From: Halobacillus sp. A5
Lineage (GTDB): Bacteria; Bacillota; Bacilli; Bacillales; Halobacillaceae
Direction: 5' to 3'
DNA: 64,000 nt
Assembly (NCBI RefSeq): GCF_024189315.1
Contig: NZ_JAIZEO010000004.1
Location: 496,001 to 560,000, forward strand
The notes under the pieces were generated by a model. The model worked only from the letters and a program-made list of their open reading frames with translations. It was not told where the DNA came from and did no database searches. Positions 1 through 8,700 of this stretch are shown here, piece after piece. The position numbers and the translations under genes were made by a program. Numbering within the stretch: the first letter of the stretch is position 1; every line of letters starts with the position of its first letter.

Positions 1-513
1 GCATGGAGAAGATTATTAGTAGAACAATTGGAAGGGCAAAATATCTCGGAAATAGAGAACTTTTATGATCATTGTTCTGACGACTATTTATTCACTATAT
101 TGGCACAGGAATTGACCCATCATTCTAACCTCTTCGTTGAAGGGTTCAATGGCGATAGTAAGGTAAATACTTGGTTTGAAGAAGGAATGTGTAATTATCT
201 ATCGAGAAAACATTTATTAGATAATGCCGAGTTTAAAGAATTGACGAACGTTGAAGTAGAATTAGTGGAAATTTTTAAGGATAAGTATGGGCAGCATTCC
301 TTAGACGAATTGGGAAGCAATTTTCCTCAAAGCAGTAACTTGACCAGTAGAATGTTCGATTATTGGCGCAGTTACCTTATCGTAGAGTTCTTAGTAGAAA
401 TTCGAGCTAATCAAGATTTGGATTGGGTTTTTAACGAATACAGCAATTGGGACAGTGCAGGGAGAAAAATTCCATTATTAAAGTATTTCGAAATGGAAAA
501 TTTCTTTAATTGA
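1..513 (+). CDS. Partial gluzincin-like (M1/M61-type) protein, C-terminal part
   Basis: The reading frame is open from the left edge, so the true start lies outside the window; a TTG at 28 is internal. The visible part has QELTHH followed 20 residues later by WFEEGMCNY. This resembles the HExxH...E zinc site of gluzincin peptidases (peptidase MA / M61-like), but the first zinc histidine is glutamine. Zinc binding, and so peptidase activity, is doubtful. No signal peptide or membrane segment can be judged without the N-terminus. The gene lies at the right end of what appears to be a second mobile element, 440 bases before an attachment-site repeat, so it is probably accessory cargo. The family assignment rests on the motif only. 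Confidence 0.5.
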   Translation, partial: AWRRLLVEQLEGQNISEIENFYDHCSDDYLFTILAQELTHHSNLFVEGFNGDSKVNTWFEEGMCNYLSRKHLLDNAEFKELTNVEVELVEIFKDKYGQHSLDELGSNFPQSSNLTSRMFDYWRSYLIVEFLVEIRANQDLDWVFNEYSNWDSAGRKIPLLKYFEMENFFN

Positions 514-829
514 AGGGTGAGCATCTAAATGATTAGTTTGTCAGAATCATTGGATAACACTCTTAAAATATCGGCCTGACCCTTCGAGTAAAGGATTGGG
601 CCTTTTGCATGTTTTTCCACGAGATAGCGTGGGTGAGAAAGGGGAGTTTTTGGATGAGCCACCCAACTCGAAAACAATTGCTTGGTCCCTGTAATTAAAG
701 GAATAACTGGAATAGATCGGCTGGTGGTCAAGCTATTTGAAAAATATAAAACAGTCTCAGGTTATTCTCCCGTGGCAACTAACTACTGTCCTGCACATTC
801 CAATTTACCTACAAATACTAATATCTTTA

Positions 830-872
830 AAAGCCTCTCAGTAGATAACTTAAACTACAGAGAGGCTTTTTC
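830..872. terminator. Intrinsic terminator near end of left element
   Basis: AAAAGCCTCTC and GAGAGGCTTTT form an 11-bp perfect stem with a T run on the plus strand, and inner bases GTAG/CTAC extend it. It would end plus-strand transcription shortly before the attachment-site repeat. A weaker hairpin with the same stem core occurs at the right end of the 52-kb element. Confidence 0.75.
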
Positions 873-954
873 TTATCACTTTTTTTAGAAAATCCAGTCA
901 AAACTTTTTTGTAATGTGGTTAAATCCTATCATATCAAGGGTTAATGCGTTATC

Positions 955-972
955 ACATCATGCCGCCCATTC
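955..972 (+). repeat. Left attachment site core (attL / element-element junction)
   Basis: ACATCATGCCGCCCATTC matches the groEL 3' end at 53172-53189 exactly over 18 bases; the flanking bases differ (C/A here, T/C there). It is the direct repeat expected from tyrosine-integrase recombination into groEL. Confidence 0.88.
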
Positions 973-1086
973 ACTGTATTATCTAAATAATACAAGATTA
1001 AATGTAAAAACCACTATATAATCGGTATTCCAACTTCACGGCATTAGCTTAAGGTTAAATAAGGTATGAATGTTAGTGAACAATAT

Positions 1087-1104
1087 CCAGTCAAAATCCA
1101 GTCA
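1087..1104 (+). repeat. Putative integrase arm-type binding repeat, left end
   Basis: CCAGTCAAAATCCAGTCA is two CCAGTCA units 11 bases apart. It is identical to 53099-53116 near the right end, and a single unit lies at 894-900. Paired short repeats just inside both ends of an element are typical arm-type sites for integrases with an AP2-like N-terminal domain. The role is inferred from position. Confidence 0.6.
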
Positions 1105-1268
1105 TAAATATGACCTTAGATTCACCTTATTTCAAGAATAAACCTCAGAAACTAAATAGCAACAGCTTAGAATGCTGTTTTAGTAAATATGAATTTTCAA
1201 TATAGATTAGTGTAAAATCTCCTAAGTCGTCATTCTTTAGTTTTTCTAGTATTATCTTTGTACGTCCC

Positions 1269-1622
1269 TCAATTATAATTTTTTAATAAGCTTTCTATAC
1301 TCCTCAAGCGCCCCTTACTAACACTACCATAATATTCTGTATGCTTTTTCACAGCAACCAAAGCCTGTTCAAGGTAATTGTCACCAAATTCCGTTTCAAT
1401 TTTTTCCAGAAAGTATTTAGTTGCTTTTGTATTAATTGTTCTAGTGTATCGTTCTCCATTCATCATACAATAAAAGGCTTGAATGTAATCGTTCGCAGAA
1501 CCCTGATTCATACCAAAGTATTTATAAACCGAGTTTGTTGCTTCTATTCGGTCAATTTGATGATGATAATATTTTTTTGCATAAATGTAACATCCTTCAA
1601 TCTTATGTTCGTCAATACTCAA
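1269..1622 (-). CDS. Orphan domain resembling the N-terminal part of HNH restriction endonucleases
   Basis: This small soluble protein (117 aa) contains NxGSANDYIxxFxxMxNGERYTRTINxxATxYFL and EQALVAVKKHTEYY. That pattern resembles the region found before the HNH domain in a group of putative McrA-like restriction endonucleases. No HNH motif follows: the protein ends 20 residues later. It is either a stand-alone domain or the remnant of a truncated nuclease gene. It sits directly downstream of the ABC-3C operon on the same strand, about 90 bases after the ATPase stop codon, and belongs to the same AT-rich defence block. The assignment is from memory of the family and is moderate to low in confidence; the reading frame looks real. 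Confidence 0.5.
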   Translation of the reverse strand: MSIDEHKIEGCYIYAKKYYHHQIDRIEATNSVYKYFGMNQGSANDYIQAFYCMMNGERYTRTINTKATKYFLEKIETEFGDNYLEQALVAVKKHTEYYGSVSKGRLRSIESLLKNYN

Positions 1623-1715
1623 TATTATCCCTCTTTAATTAATTTTAATATCAAACACTTTTATTAATATTATGTATTTATTACATTGTAAGCTTGTATA
1701 TGTACTTCATCGTAT

Positions 1716-3485
1716 TCATATATCTTCATTATAATCTGAAGGGAAATAAAAAGGGTTAAACCCTGTTTTCCCGTTATTTACTAAATTTTCAGAATAATCT
1801 GGTTTAACGTCTAACTTCTCATATTCTTCGTCATCGAACATGAATAATTGTAAATTATCTTTTCCAATGGACTCGTATGCAGTCTCTATAACCTTACCTA
1901 TAGCTTTAGAATTACTATGATCAAAAGGTTTAGAAATATGATCCACCACTAGTATAGGAATTAGAGGATATTTCCCTTCTTTCACCAACATATTTAGAAA
2001 GCCCAAGTACCCACATAACTGTATAAGGGTGTGTCTTGCCATGCTTCCAATGTAGTAATTCACTTTTTCATTTTTCTTTATATCATTCTCGTCAACCACA
2101 GACTTGACAATCATAGGCTGTAATATATTCCCTCTTTTGAAATATTGTATATAAAATCCTTCTTGAGTTATATCGTCTTTAACTACTGAAGAAATTCCCC
2201 TAGCAGATTTATAAAGATTAGTTATATAATCTGATAAGACATTTACCTTTTTTTGGTCATCCAAATTTTGTAATACTCTTAATTCATCTCGAATTGCTTT
2301 AATTCTTCTTTTGTTTTCTTGAATTTCTTTAGCATTTGAACTAATGTCTGCAGATAGATAATCTTCAATCAACATAATAGCTTTCTCTTTATCTTCCAAT
2401 GAATACATTTTAAACCTTGAATCGTTCCGTTTTATTTCATTTTTAAGAAAATCACGCTGCTTTTTTAATTCTTTTATTGTATTATCACTTATCATATACT
2501 TACTAAAAGAAATAGTTGTATCCAATTCAGAAATTAGATTTTCCAGTGGCGAGATTAAATATTCAAAAGCGCCATTATCATCTATTACTTTATTTAACCT
2601 TTGTAAGAGAATCTTCCTGTTTTTATTATCTTTCTCAAATTCTTTAGAGTCGGAAATGCCATTTTCATATACTTTTATTTGTTCAGTGATATTATTGTAC
2701 ATTACCTCCAAGTCCGAAATATTTTTATCTTTTTTATTACGAAACACAGGTTGCATATTTTTGATTTCATTAAGCTGCTCTCTTATATCTTCAGGATTAT
2801 TTCCTGTAAACGAGGGATTCAACCCAAGTATTTGAAGGTTTTTATTTACTTGATTACAAATAAAATCAAACCTCCCAGAATTTTTCTCCAATTTCTTTAC
2901 CTTCTCTAACAATGTATCCAGTTCTCTTTTAAGCTCATATATTTTTTCAAGATTGTTGTTGAATATAAAATTTAAAATCGGTGATAATTTCACTGAATAT
3001 TTAATGTCACCGCACTTATCAAAAAAATCATGAATTGCACCTTGTCTTTTTTCTCCAAGGAAGTTAAACATCGTAAAAGTACGATAAGTCAATTCTTCCT
3101 CTGTGAAACTTCTTATATCTTTCAGAAGTTCAATATCTTCAGCAAAAATTGAGTTAAGTCTGTCTTTATATTCTCTTAAATCAATAGAACTTAATTCTTC
3201 TTCATCTGAATAGCTCATAAAATTAACATTAGGTTCTCTAGTCCTTGTTATTTTGTACTCTATTTCCCTATACTGAAAAATCATACTTGCTTTATCAAGC
3301 GAATTTACATACCAAGGCTTCAGTCTAATATCCTCTGACGAACCGAACATGAAATCAATAAACTTATAAAATTCTGTTTTGCCAGAGCTGTTCGTTCCTT
3401 TAAAGTAGTTTATACCCTGACTGAATTTATATTTATATTGTTCGCCAGCAGTTCCGAATATTACTAATGAATTTATCTTAAACAT
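1716..3485 (-). CDS. ABC-3C system ATPase (SMC/Rad50-like ABC ATPase)
   Basis: This 589-aa ATPase has a Walker A motif GTNSSGKT at residues 30-37, preceded by a short N-terminal beta strand as in Rad50/SMC-type ABC ATPases. A long charged helical region with coiled-coil character covers about residues 170-450. A Walker B-like strand PILVVDH lies near residue 512, with a histidine where many have glutamate. There is no membrane segment, so this is not a transporter. The start overlaps the stop of the upstream gene by 8 bases, so translation is coupled. Gene order nuclease, small middle protein, ABC ATPase matches the ABC-three-component conflict systems described by Aravind and colleagues. By analogy the ATPase would sense invading nucleic acid or phage and control the nuclease. 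Confidence 0.75.
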   Translation of the reverse strand: MFKINSLVIFGTAGEQYKYKFSQGINYFKGTNSSGKTEFYKFIDFMFGSSEDIRLKPWYVNSLDKASMIFQYREIEYKITRTREPNVNFMSYSDEEELSSIDLREYKDRLNSIFAEDIELLKDIRSFTEEELTYRTFTMFNFLGEKRQGAIHDFFDKCGDIKYSVKLSPILNFIFNNNLEKIYELKRELDTLLEKVKKLEKNSGRFDFICNQVNKNLQILGLNPSFTGNNPEDIREQLNEIKNMQPVFRNKKDKNISDLEVMYNNITEQIKVYENGISDSKEFEKDNKNRKILLQRLNKVIDDNGAFEYLISPLENLISELDTTISFSKYMISDNTIKELKKQRDFLKNEIKRNDSRFKMYSLEDKEKAIMLIEDYLSADISSNAKEIQENKRRIKAIRDELRVLQNLDDQKKVNVLSDYITNLYKSARGISSVVKDDITQEGFYIQYFKRGNILQPMIVKSVVDENDIKKNEKVNYYIGSMARHTLIQLCGYLGFLNMLVKEGKYPLIPILVVDHISKPFDHSNSKAIGKVIETAYESIGKDNLQLFMFDDEEYEKLDVKPDYSENLVNNGKTGFNPFYFPSDYNEDI

Positions 3486-3915
3486 TATGAATGACCTCCT
3501 TCATAAATTGCTTTTCGGTCATACATTTACTTGCTTCAATTGCTTTTGTTATAAAATTACTCTCCTTATATATAGTCTCACTTACACTTTTATGAGCGCA
3601 TAAACTAATCCAATTGTCTCTAACAACAACTATTTTCTTTGTATTTAACAGATGTATTGCTTTTAGAATATATTCTATACTATTACAATAACCTTCAAAG
3701 TCACCAGAAATTTGAGAAACACATTTATAGATAATATCTTGGGAGTTTTTGGCGGTGTAAATTTTCTTTGGAAAAAAGCGTTCTTTTTTTATCAAATACG
3801 CGAAAACTAATATTTTATTTATACTTAATTCCTTGTGGGTATATAATATTTCTAGAATGATATCGCTATAAACACTCACTTGAATAGTTTCGGCTTCAAG
3901 TTTGAGAGCTTTCAT
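3478..3915 (-). CDS. ABC-3C middle component-like small protein
   Basis: This helical protein of 145 aa is encoded between the nuclease and ATPase genes and overlaps the ATPase start by 8 bases. An upstream in-frame start at 3957 would lie deep inside the nuclease gene. I prefer the ATG at 3915, which has GGAAGG about 10 bases before it and begins two bases past the nuclease stop codon. No catalytic motif is visible. Its size and central position fit the 'middle component' of ABC-3C systems, a family of small poorly conserved proteins thought to bridge the ATPase and the effector. The assignment depends on context. Confidence 0.6.
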   Translation of the reverse strand: MKALKLEAETIQVSVYSDIILEILYTHKELSINKILVFAYLIKKERFFPKKIYTAKNSQDIIYKCVSQISGDFEGYCNSIEYILKAIHLLNTKKIVVVRDNWISLCAHKSVSETIYKESNFITKAIEASKCMTEKQFMKEVIHNV

Positions 3916-3916
3916 T

Positions 3917-5062
3917 TCATTCATCCTTCCAAGAGATTTGGTTATCCTCAATTTCATCCTTAGTTAAATATATTCCAGATCCATAGCGAATTTGCTCACT
4001 ATCTGCATATGAATTACTAAGCTTTTTTGTTTCGTCTAAACGATTATAAGGATGATCCTTGTTTCTCCTCTTAAGATTATGCTTTGCAGACTCAAAATTC
4101 TCATAAGTTGTCTCTTCAATGTTTTCAATTTTACTTAATTTATTTGATTCCATATAAGAGTATCTTAAGCTCTCATAATATGCACAATAACCAAGATGTT
4201 GCTTTAATAAAAAATCTGGTAACTCGCATGCTTTTAATTGTTTAAATTCTCTTGATTGAGCTATCTTTAAATCTTCAAAATTTACAGTATGAATCTTCTT
4301 AAAATCAGCATAAAGAGGTTGGTTCACTTCATCTGTTATTCTAGTTGAGATGTCTTCAACTAAGCCCATAAAATCATTATAAGTAAATATATGTGGTTTC
4401 TTTTCATTGATGCTATCCATAACTTTCACGGTAACATGTTGAAGCAATTCTTTAATCCGTTGATAATATGTTACTTTATTAACAGCAACTTTCCTGAATA
4501 AGCTTACACATTTTCCATCTATTTCTTCGTCTAGATTCGTAATAGAAACAAATTCATACTTATCTCTAATAGAATCATAGATTTGCTCAAACTTTTTAAA
4601 ATCACCACTTAGAATTCTTTTCACCTTACTAATCGTAGCTTTTGCACCCTTAGAAGAGTCGTTGATATATTTAAAAAATTCAGTAGCAGTATAATTAAAC
4701 ATTACGTCAGTATTTTTGTATTCATCATCTGTAAATAAAATATATTTAGTTACTTTATGGTCAGAACCTTCAAGTAAAATCCAATTAAGTAACACTTTTC
4801 GGGCTCCTTCCTCAGAAATTTTGGTCCTTTTAACTTGAATTGCTTTATTTTTATCTTTATTTACTATTTTGTTTAAAAAGTTAGCTTCGTAATTATCGAT
4901 TTCTTCTGGCTTAATTTTTTTTATGTTGACATCATCAACCGTTTCAAACTCTACTTGCATACCTTCTTCGAGTGAAATCAAATAATATACAAAAACTCTT
5001 ATTTGGTAAGAAAACCCACTCAAACTACTAATTCCACTAATATCTTGAACATATTTATCCAT
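3917..5062 (-). CDS. ABC-3C effector: PD-(D/E)xK-type nuclease with C-terminal interaction domain
   Basis: The 381-aa protein opens with SGFSYQ (residues 15-20), then E38/E40, the DD pair at 43-44 (VDDV) and QVK at 76-78. This is the E...DD...QxK arrangement of restriction-like nucleases seen in Cap4/DUF4297-type dsDNA endonucleases and in the effector of many ABC-3C systems. The remaining ~280 residues are helical, lack a catalytic signature and probably contact the partners. It is the first gene of a three-gene operon with 2-base and 8-base junctions to the next genes. The likely role is DNA degradation, of phage or of host, when the ATPase is triggered. Function is inferred from architecture; no relative has been checked by search. 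Confidence 0.68.
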   Translation of the reverse strand: MDKYVQDISGISSLSGFSYQIRVFVYYLISLEEGMQVEFETVDDVNIKKIKPEEIDNYEANFLNKIVNKDKNKAIQVKRTKISEEGARKVLLNWILLEGSDHKVTKYILFTDDEYKNTDVMFNYTATEFFKYINDSSKGAKATISKVKRILSGDFKKFEQIYDSIRDKYEFVSITNLDEEIDGKCVSLFRKVAVNKVTYYQRIKELLQHVTVKVMDSINEKKPHIFTYNDFMGLVEDISTRITDEVNQPLYADFKKIHTVNFEDLKIAQSREFKQLKACELPDFLLKQHLGYCAYYESLRYSYMESNKLSKIENIEETTYENFESAKHNLKRRNKDHPYNRLDETKKLSNSYADSEQIRYGSGIYLTKDEIEDNQISWKDE

Positions 5063-5321
5063 TTGTAGAAGCCAACCCCTTTGAAGTATGTTCAGACCAT
5101 AGTACTCCTCTAACCTTCATTACATGTGTCTTAAGGGATCTATTATTCGTTAATAAGAGAAGACATAAAGGAATTTTTACTCTTTATCCATCTATAAACC
5201 TAGTTACTTTATAACTATTCTGAATTGCCCCCCTGAATATGTCAACTTGTTTTATAGGAAATAATTTCTTTTTTAGTTAAAGTTTAATGGATATATAAAG
5301 AAAAGATAAAGTGAGGCAACC

Positions 5322-5565
5322 TTGAGCCATTTGTTATGGAAGATTTGAGTCAGATCTTTTCGAGTTGCTGTTGGCTGGGAAACATCGAACACACTTCCTG
5401 TAGAATAAACAAGACGGCCACCTCGTTTATCGAGTTAACCGTCTTTGACTAGTTGCTTTTCTGTTTTCGTCACCTATTACAAAGGTTTCCATTCGCATTC
5501 TTTATGTTGAGAATTCTGTCCTAACCGATTACAAGAGCCTTTAGACTTTTTTCTCCTTTCTTTAA
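5322..5565 (-). pseudogene. Degraded duplicate of part of the ArdC-like gene
   Basis: About 240 bases here closely resemble the middle of the ArdC-like gene at about 12463-12705. Shared blocks include AACATCGAACACACTTCC, GTAGAATAAACAAGACGGCC and AAAGGTTTCCATTCGC. Small indels and stops destroy the frame. It lies between the ABC-3C operon and the type ISP gene. It is probably a scar of recombination between related elements. Confidence 0.8.
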
Positions 5566-5747
5566 AGAAAAAGTGAATTCTTCTTATTACATCATCTTCC
5601 CATTCTTTTTTAATAAAACTAGCTACAATTAGGAGCTATCTTTCCTTCAAGAAGTACTCCACTTAATTACGTTGCTTTATCTTAAAAAGATATGAGTATT
5701 TCAGTCGTATTGAACGATTGCTTCCTCCACCTTTGTAAGAGCATTAT

Positions 5748-8700
5748 TTAATTAGTCTCTTCTAATGTTGGCAATGCATTTACTAAGTCGACTGTTTGCA
5801 CTGATACATTTATTACCCGAAGTAAAAGATGAAAGATATACTTTTCATCTTGCGAATATAAGTTAGGGTCATCAATAATTCCCGAATTCTTATCGGGCTT
5901 TATTTGGTATTGATTAATTATCCAATCAATTGCTGAACGACCATTAACAACGTATTCATATGCTTTTTCAGGAATATTGCGTATGGTTATATCAGAGTTA
6001 AAAACTATAGTGTCAAACTCACCACGTTTTTGATATTTCATCTTTTTTTGAACATTGAAAGTAGGATTATTAGATTTATATTCAATTTTTACGTTTTCAT
6101 AAATGGGGCAATCTTCATAATTTAAATGAAGGCTTAGAAGTTCCTCACCTATACGTATAAATTCTTTCATATTTCTAACTTTTGGAATTCGAGGAAAACC
6201 TTTAATAAGATCATTTTTGTATTTATAGTGGTAATCATTACTATGGAGGATAGCATAAATGTAATATAAGAATTCTTTTTCATTTAAACCAAATTCTTTA
6301 CATTTTGTTTTAGAGATCAAACTTTTGTTCTCGTGATCAAATAAGCCACCTTCACTGATACCATTTAATAAGAAAACCTGCCCTTTTTCCATAATATCCA
6401 TGCTAGGAATAGAATCAATCGCTAACACGGAGAACCCTTTTCTTGAGCCAATACCTGAAATCATTATTCCAATATTAGGTTTTTCAAAATAACCTTTCCA
6501 GTAGCCGCGAGCACTTTCTATTATATCTTTATCATAGTTTAAATATTTCTTGGTAAATGGACGATATAAACTTTTAACAATTGTATTATTAGTGAATTTT
6601 ATTTCTTTATTTTTTTCTAGCTTTGTTCGAAGTGACCTGGTCCATTTAATTATTTTCTCGTTTCTTTCCGCTAATTCGAATTTATTTTTTTCCTTTTCAA
6701 GCCTTAGTCGTTCTGAATTATAGTTAGAAATTAGCCTCTTCGTATTTTCATATACTTTTTGCTTCGAAAAATTATACACCCATGAATCACGGTTGCTAAC
6801 TATCCCTGAAGTCTTTTCTGTGAAAATAGATTCATTTTGATCTTTATCATTGTACAAAGGAGTAAAATTTTTATAAGTCTTGTCTCGCTGATTTATCCAA
6901 TCTCCATTTTCGTCTGGGGTTATTTCTATCCAATCTATATTTGCAGTAGATTTCCAAAGATTAAGTAGTTCTCTTTTCTCTTTTCGTGTCAGATAGTCAT
7001 CAACTTCTTTATAGAATATTTTTTGACTTTTTAAACCATCTTTTACAAGAATTGAAATACTGACACCTGTCATAATATCAAATATATTTTGTCCTTCACG
7101 CTTAGCAAACTCTCCAGAACGTCCACGAATAGCTCCTCTTAAATTTAATATATAAAGAGAATTAAATTCTTTTGCGAAACTTTTTCTAATACCATCCATT
7201 ACAGGCTTATCAATAAAGGAACTATTGGTAACAAAACCTATTACTCCATGATCACCTATTCGATCTGTGGCCCATCTAAAAGCTTTAATATATGAATCAT
7301 AATAATTTCTTAGAGATTTTGATGAAGCTAATTTTACGTAAGTCTGACCAATATTTTTATCCAAAATCTCGTGTTTTATATTTTTATTATTATCATTTTC
7401 GTTCCCTTGCCCTGCACTATAAGGTGGGTTCCCCATTATTACAAATATAGGCTCCTCTTGTTGACGCTTCAATCTATCATTATTTTTATTAAATAATTCA
7501 TCCATTAATGAAGGCTTATTCTCAGTGCTTTCAAAAGTATCAGTCAAAACAATTCCTTCAAATGGCACATAATCTCCGCCATGTAAAGCATGGAATGTTT
7601 CTTCAATATTGATTGCTGCTATATAATAACTTAATAATACAATTTCATTTGCATGTATTTCTTGAGTAAATTTACGCAATAAATCTTCTTTTGATATTAG
7701 ACCACTCTGTAATAAACGAGCAACAAATGTACCTGTTCCTGTAAATGGATCTAAAACATGTACCCCTTTACTTGATAAAGATTTACTAAAGTGTTTTTGT
7801 AAAACATTATCTACTGAATGAATTATAAAATCCACCACTTCGGTTGGTGTAAATACTATTCCTAAACGATCCGTTGTTTCTTTGAAGCCAACTTTAAAAA
7901 ACTTATTATATAGTTGGATAATAATATCCTGTTTAGCCTTTAAGTTATCAATCCCTTCTGCACGTAAACGTACACTTTCATAAAAACCTTCTAATTTCTC
8001 TTGTTCTTTTAATAATCCTTGTTTATCTAATACACTTAATATAGACTCCATAGCCTGTGAGACAGGATTATTTTTTACAAAGCTATAGGTCTCAAATAGC
8101 GCCTCAAAAATAGGCTTTGTAATCAAATGCTGTGCTAACATTTCTATTGCTTGTTGCGCAGATATAGAATCGTTTATATTATGGCGAACACTTTTCATGA
8201 ATTTTTGGAATTCTTTAAAAGTATTACTATTCTTATCTTCCAACATTACATTTATTCTTGTCATATGTTGTTGAGCAATTTTCGCAACATCTTCTGACCA
8301 TTGTTCCCAATAATGAACATTACCCACTTTTTGCACAATTTTACCGAAAATAGCTCTTTCTAAATCTGTTAAATTTTCCTCTGAATAGTCAAAAGCCAAC
8401 TGTTCATTTATATCTTCGGGAGCAGGGTATTCTAGCTCTCCTCCTTTTGGTGCATCACCCACCCCAACAGCTTGAATCTGATTGGGTTTACTTTTATTTA
8501 ATTCTAACTTATTTATCGTTGCATCAAAGCGCTCATCAATCGAACGAAGAGCGTTTAAGATTTCCCAAACTACTTCATATTTCTCGTTATTATCTAATAT
8601 TGAATGAGCTTCAGAAGCTGCTGGGACGCCAATAGGTAGTATAATATATCCGTAGTCTTTTCCTTCTGCTTTCCTCATTACTCTTCCTACTGCTTGCGCA

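Larger units (their letters stand above)
1..972. mobile_element. Right end of a second, tandem integrative element (partial)
   Basis: The stretch before the att repeat at 955-972 has the same order of marks as the right end of the 52-kb element at 53028-53189. These are a hairpin carrying AAGCCTCTC/GAGAGGCT (830-872 versus 53031-53068), then TAGAAAA plus CCAGTCAAAA (886-904 versus 53092-53108), then about 55-70 bases, then ACATCATGCCGCCCATTC. Chromosomal DNA downstream of groEL would not be expected to carry these marks. I infer that a related element, extending left out of the window, is integrated in tandem. Between 514 and 830 I see no convincing gene. Confidence 0.5.

Noticed and set aside
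525-888. Two overlapping open frames of 68 codons on opposite strands
   Set aside because: Neither has a good ribosome binding site or protein-like sequence; the right one runs through the terminator hairpin at 830-872.
953-975. A second, broken groEL gene at the left boundary
   Set aside because: Similarity to groEL stops exactly at 18 bases, which fits an att core and not a decayed gene copy.
1716-3485. ABC transporter ATPase
   Set aside because: No membrane partner, a Rad50-like layout with long coiled coil, and an operon with a nuclease argue against transport.
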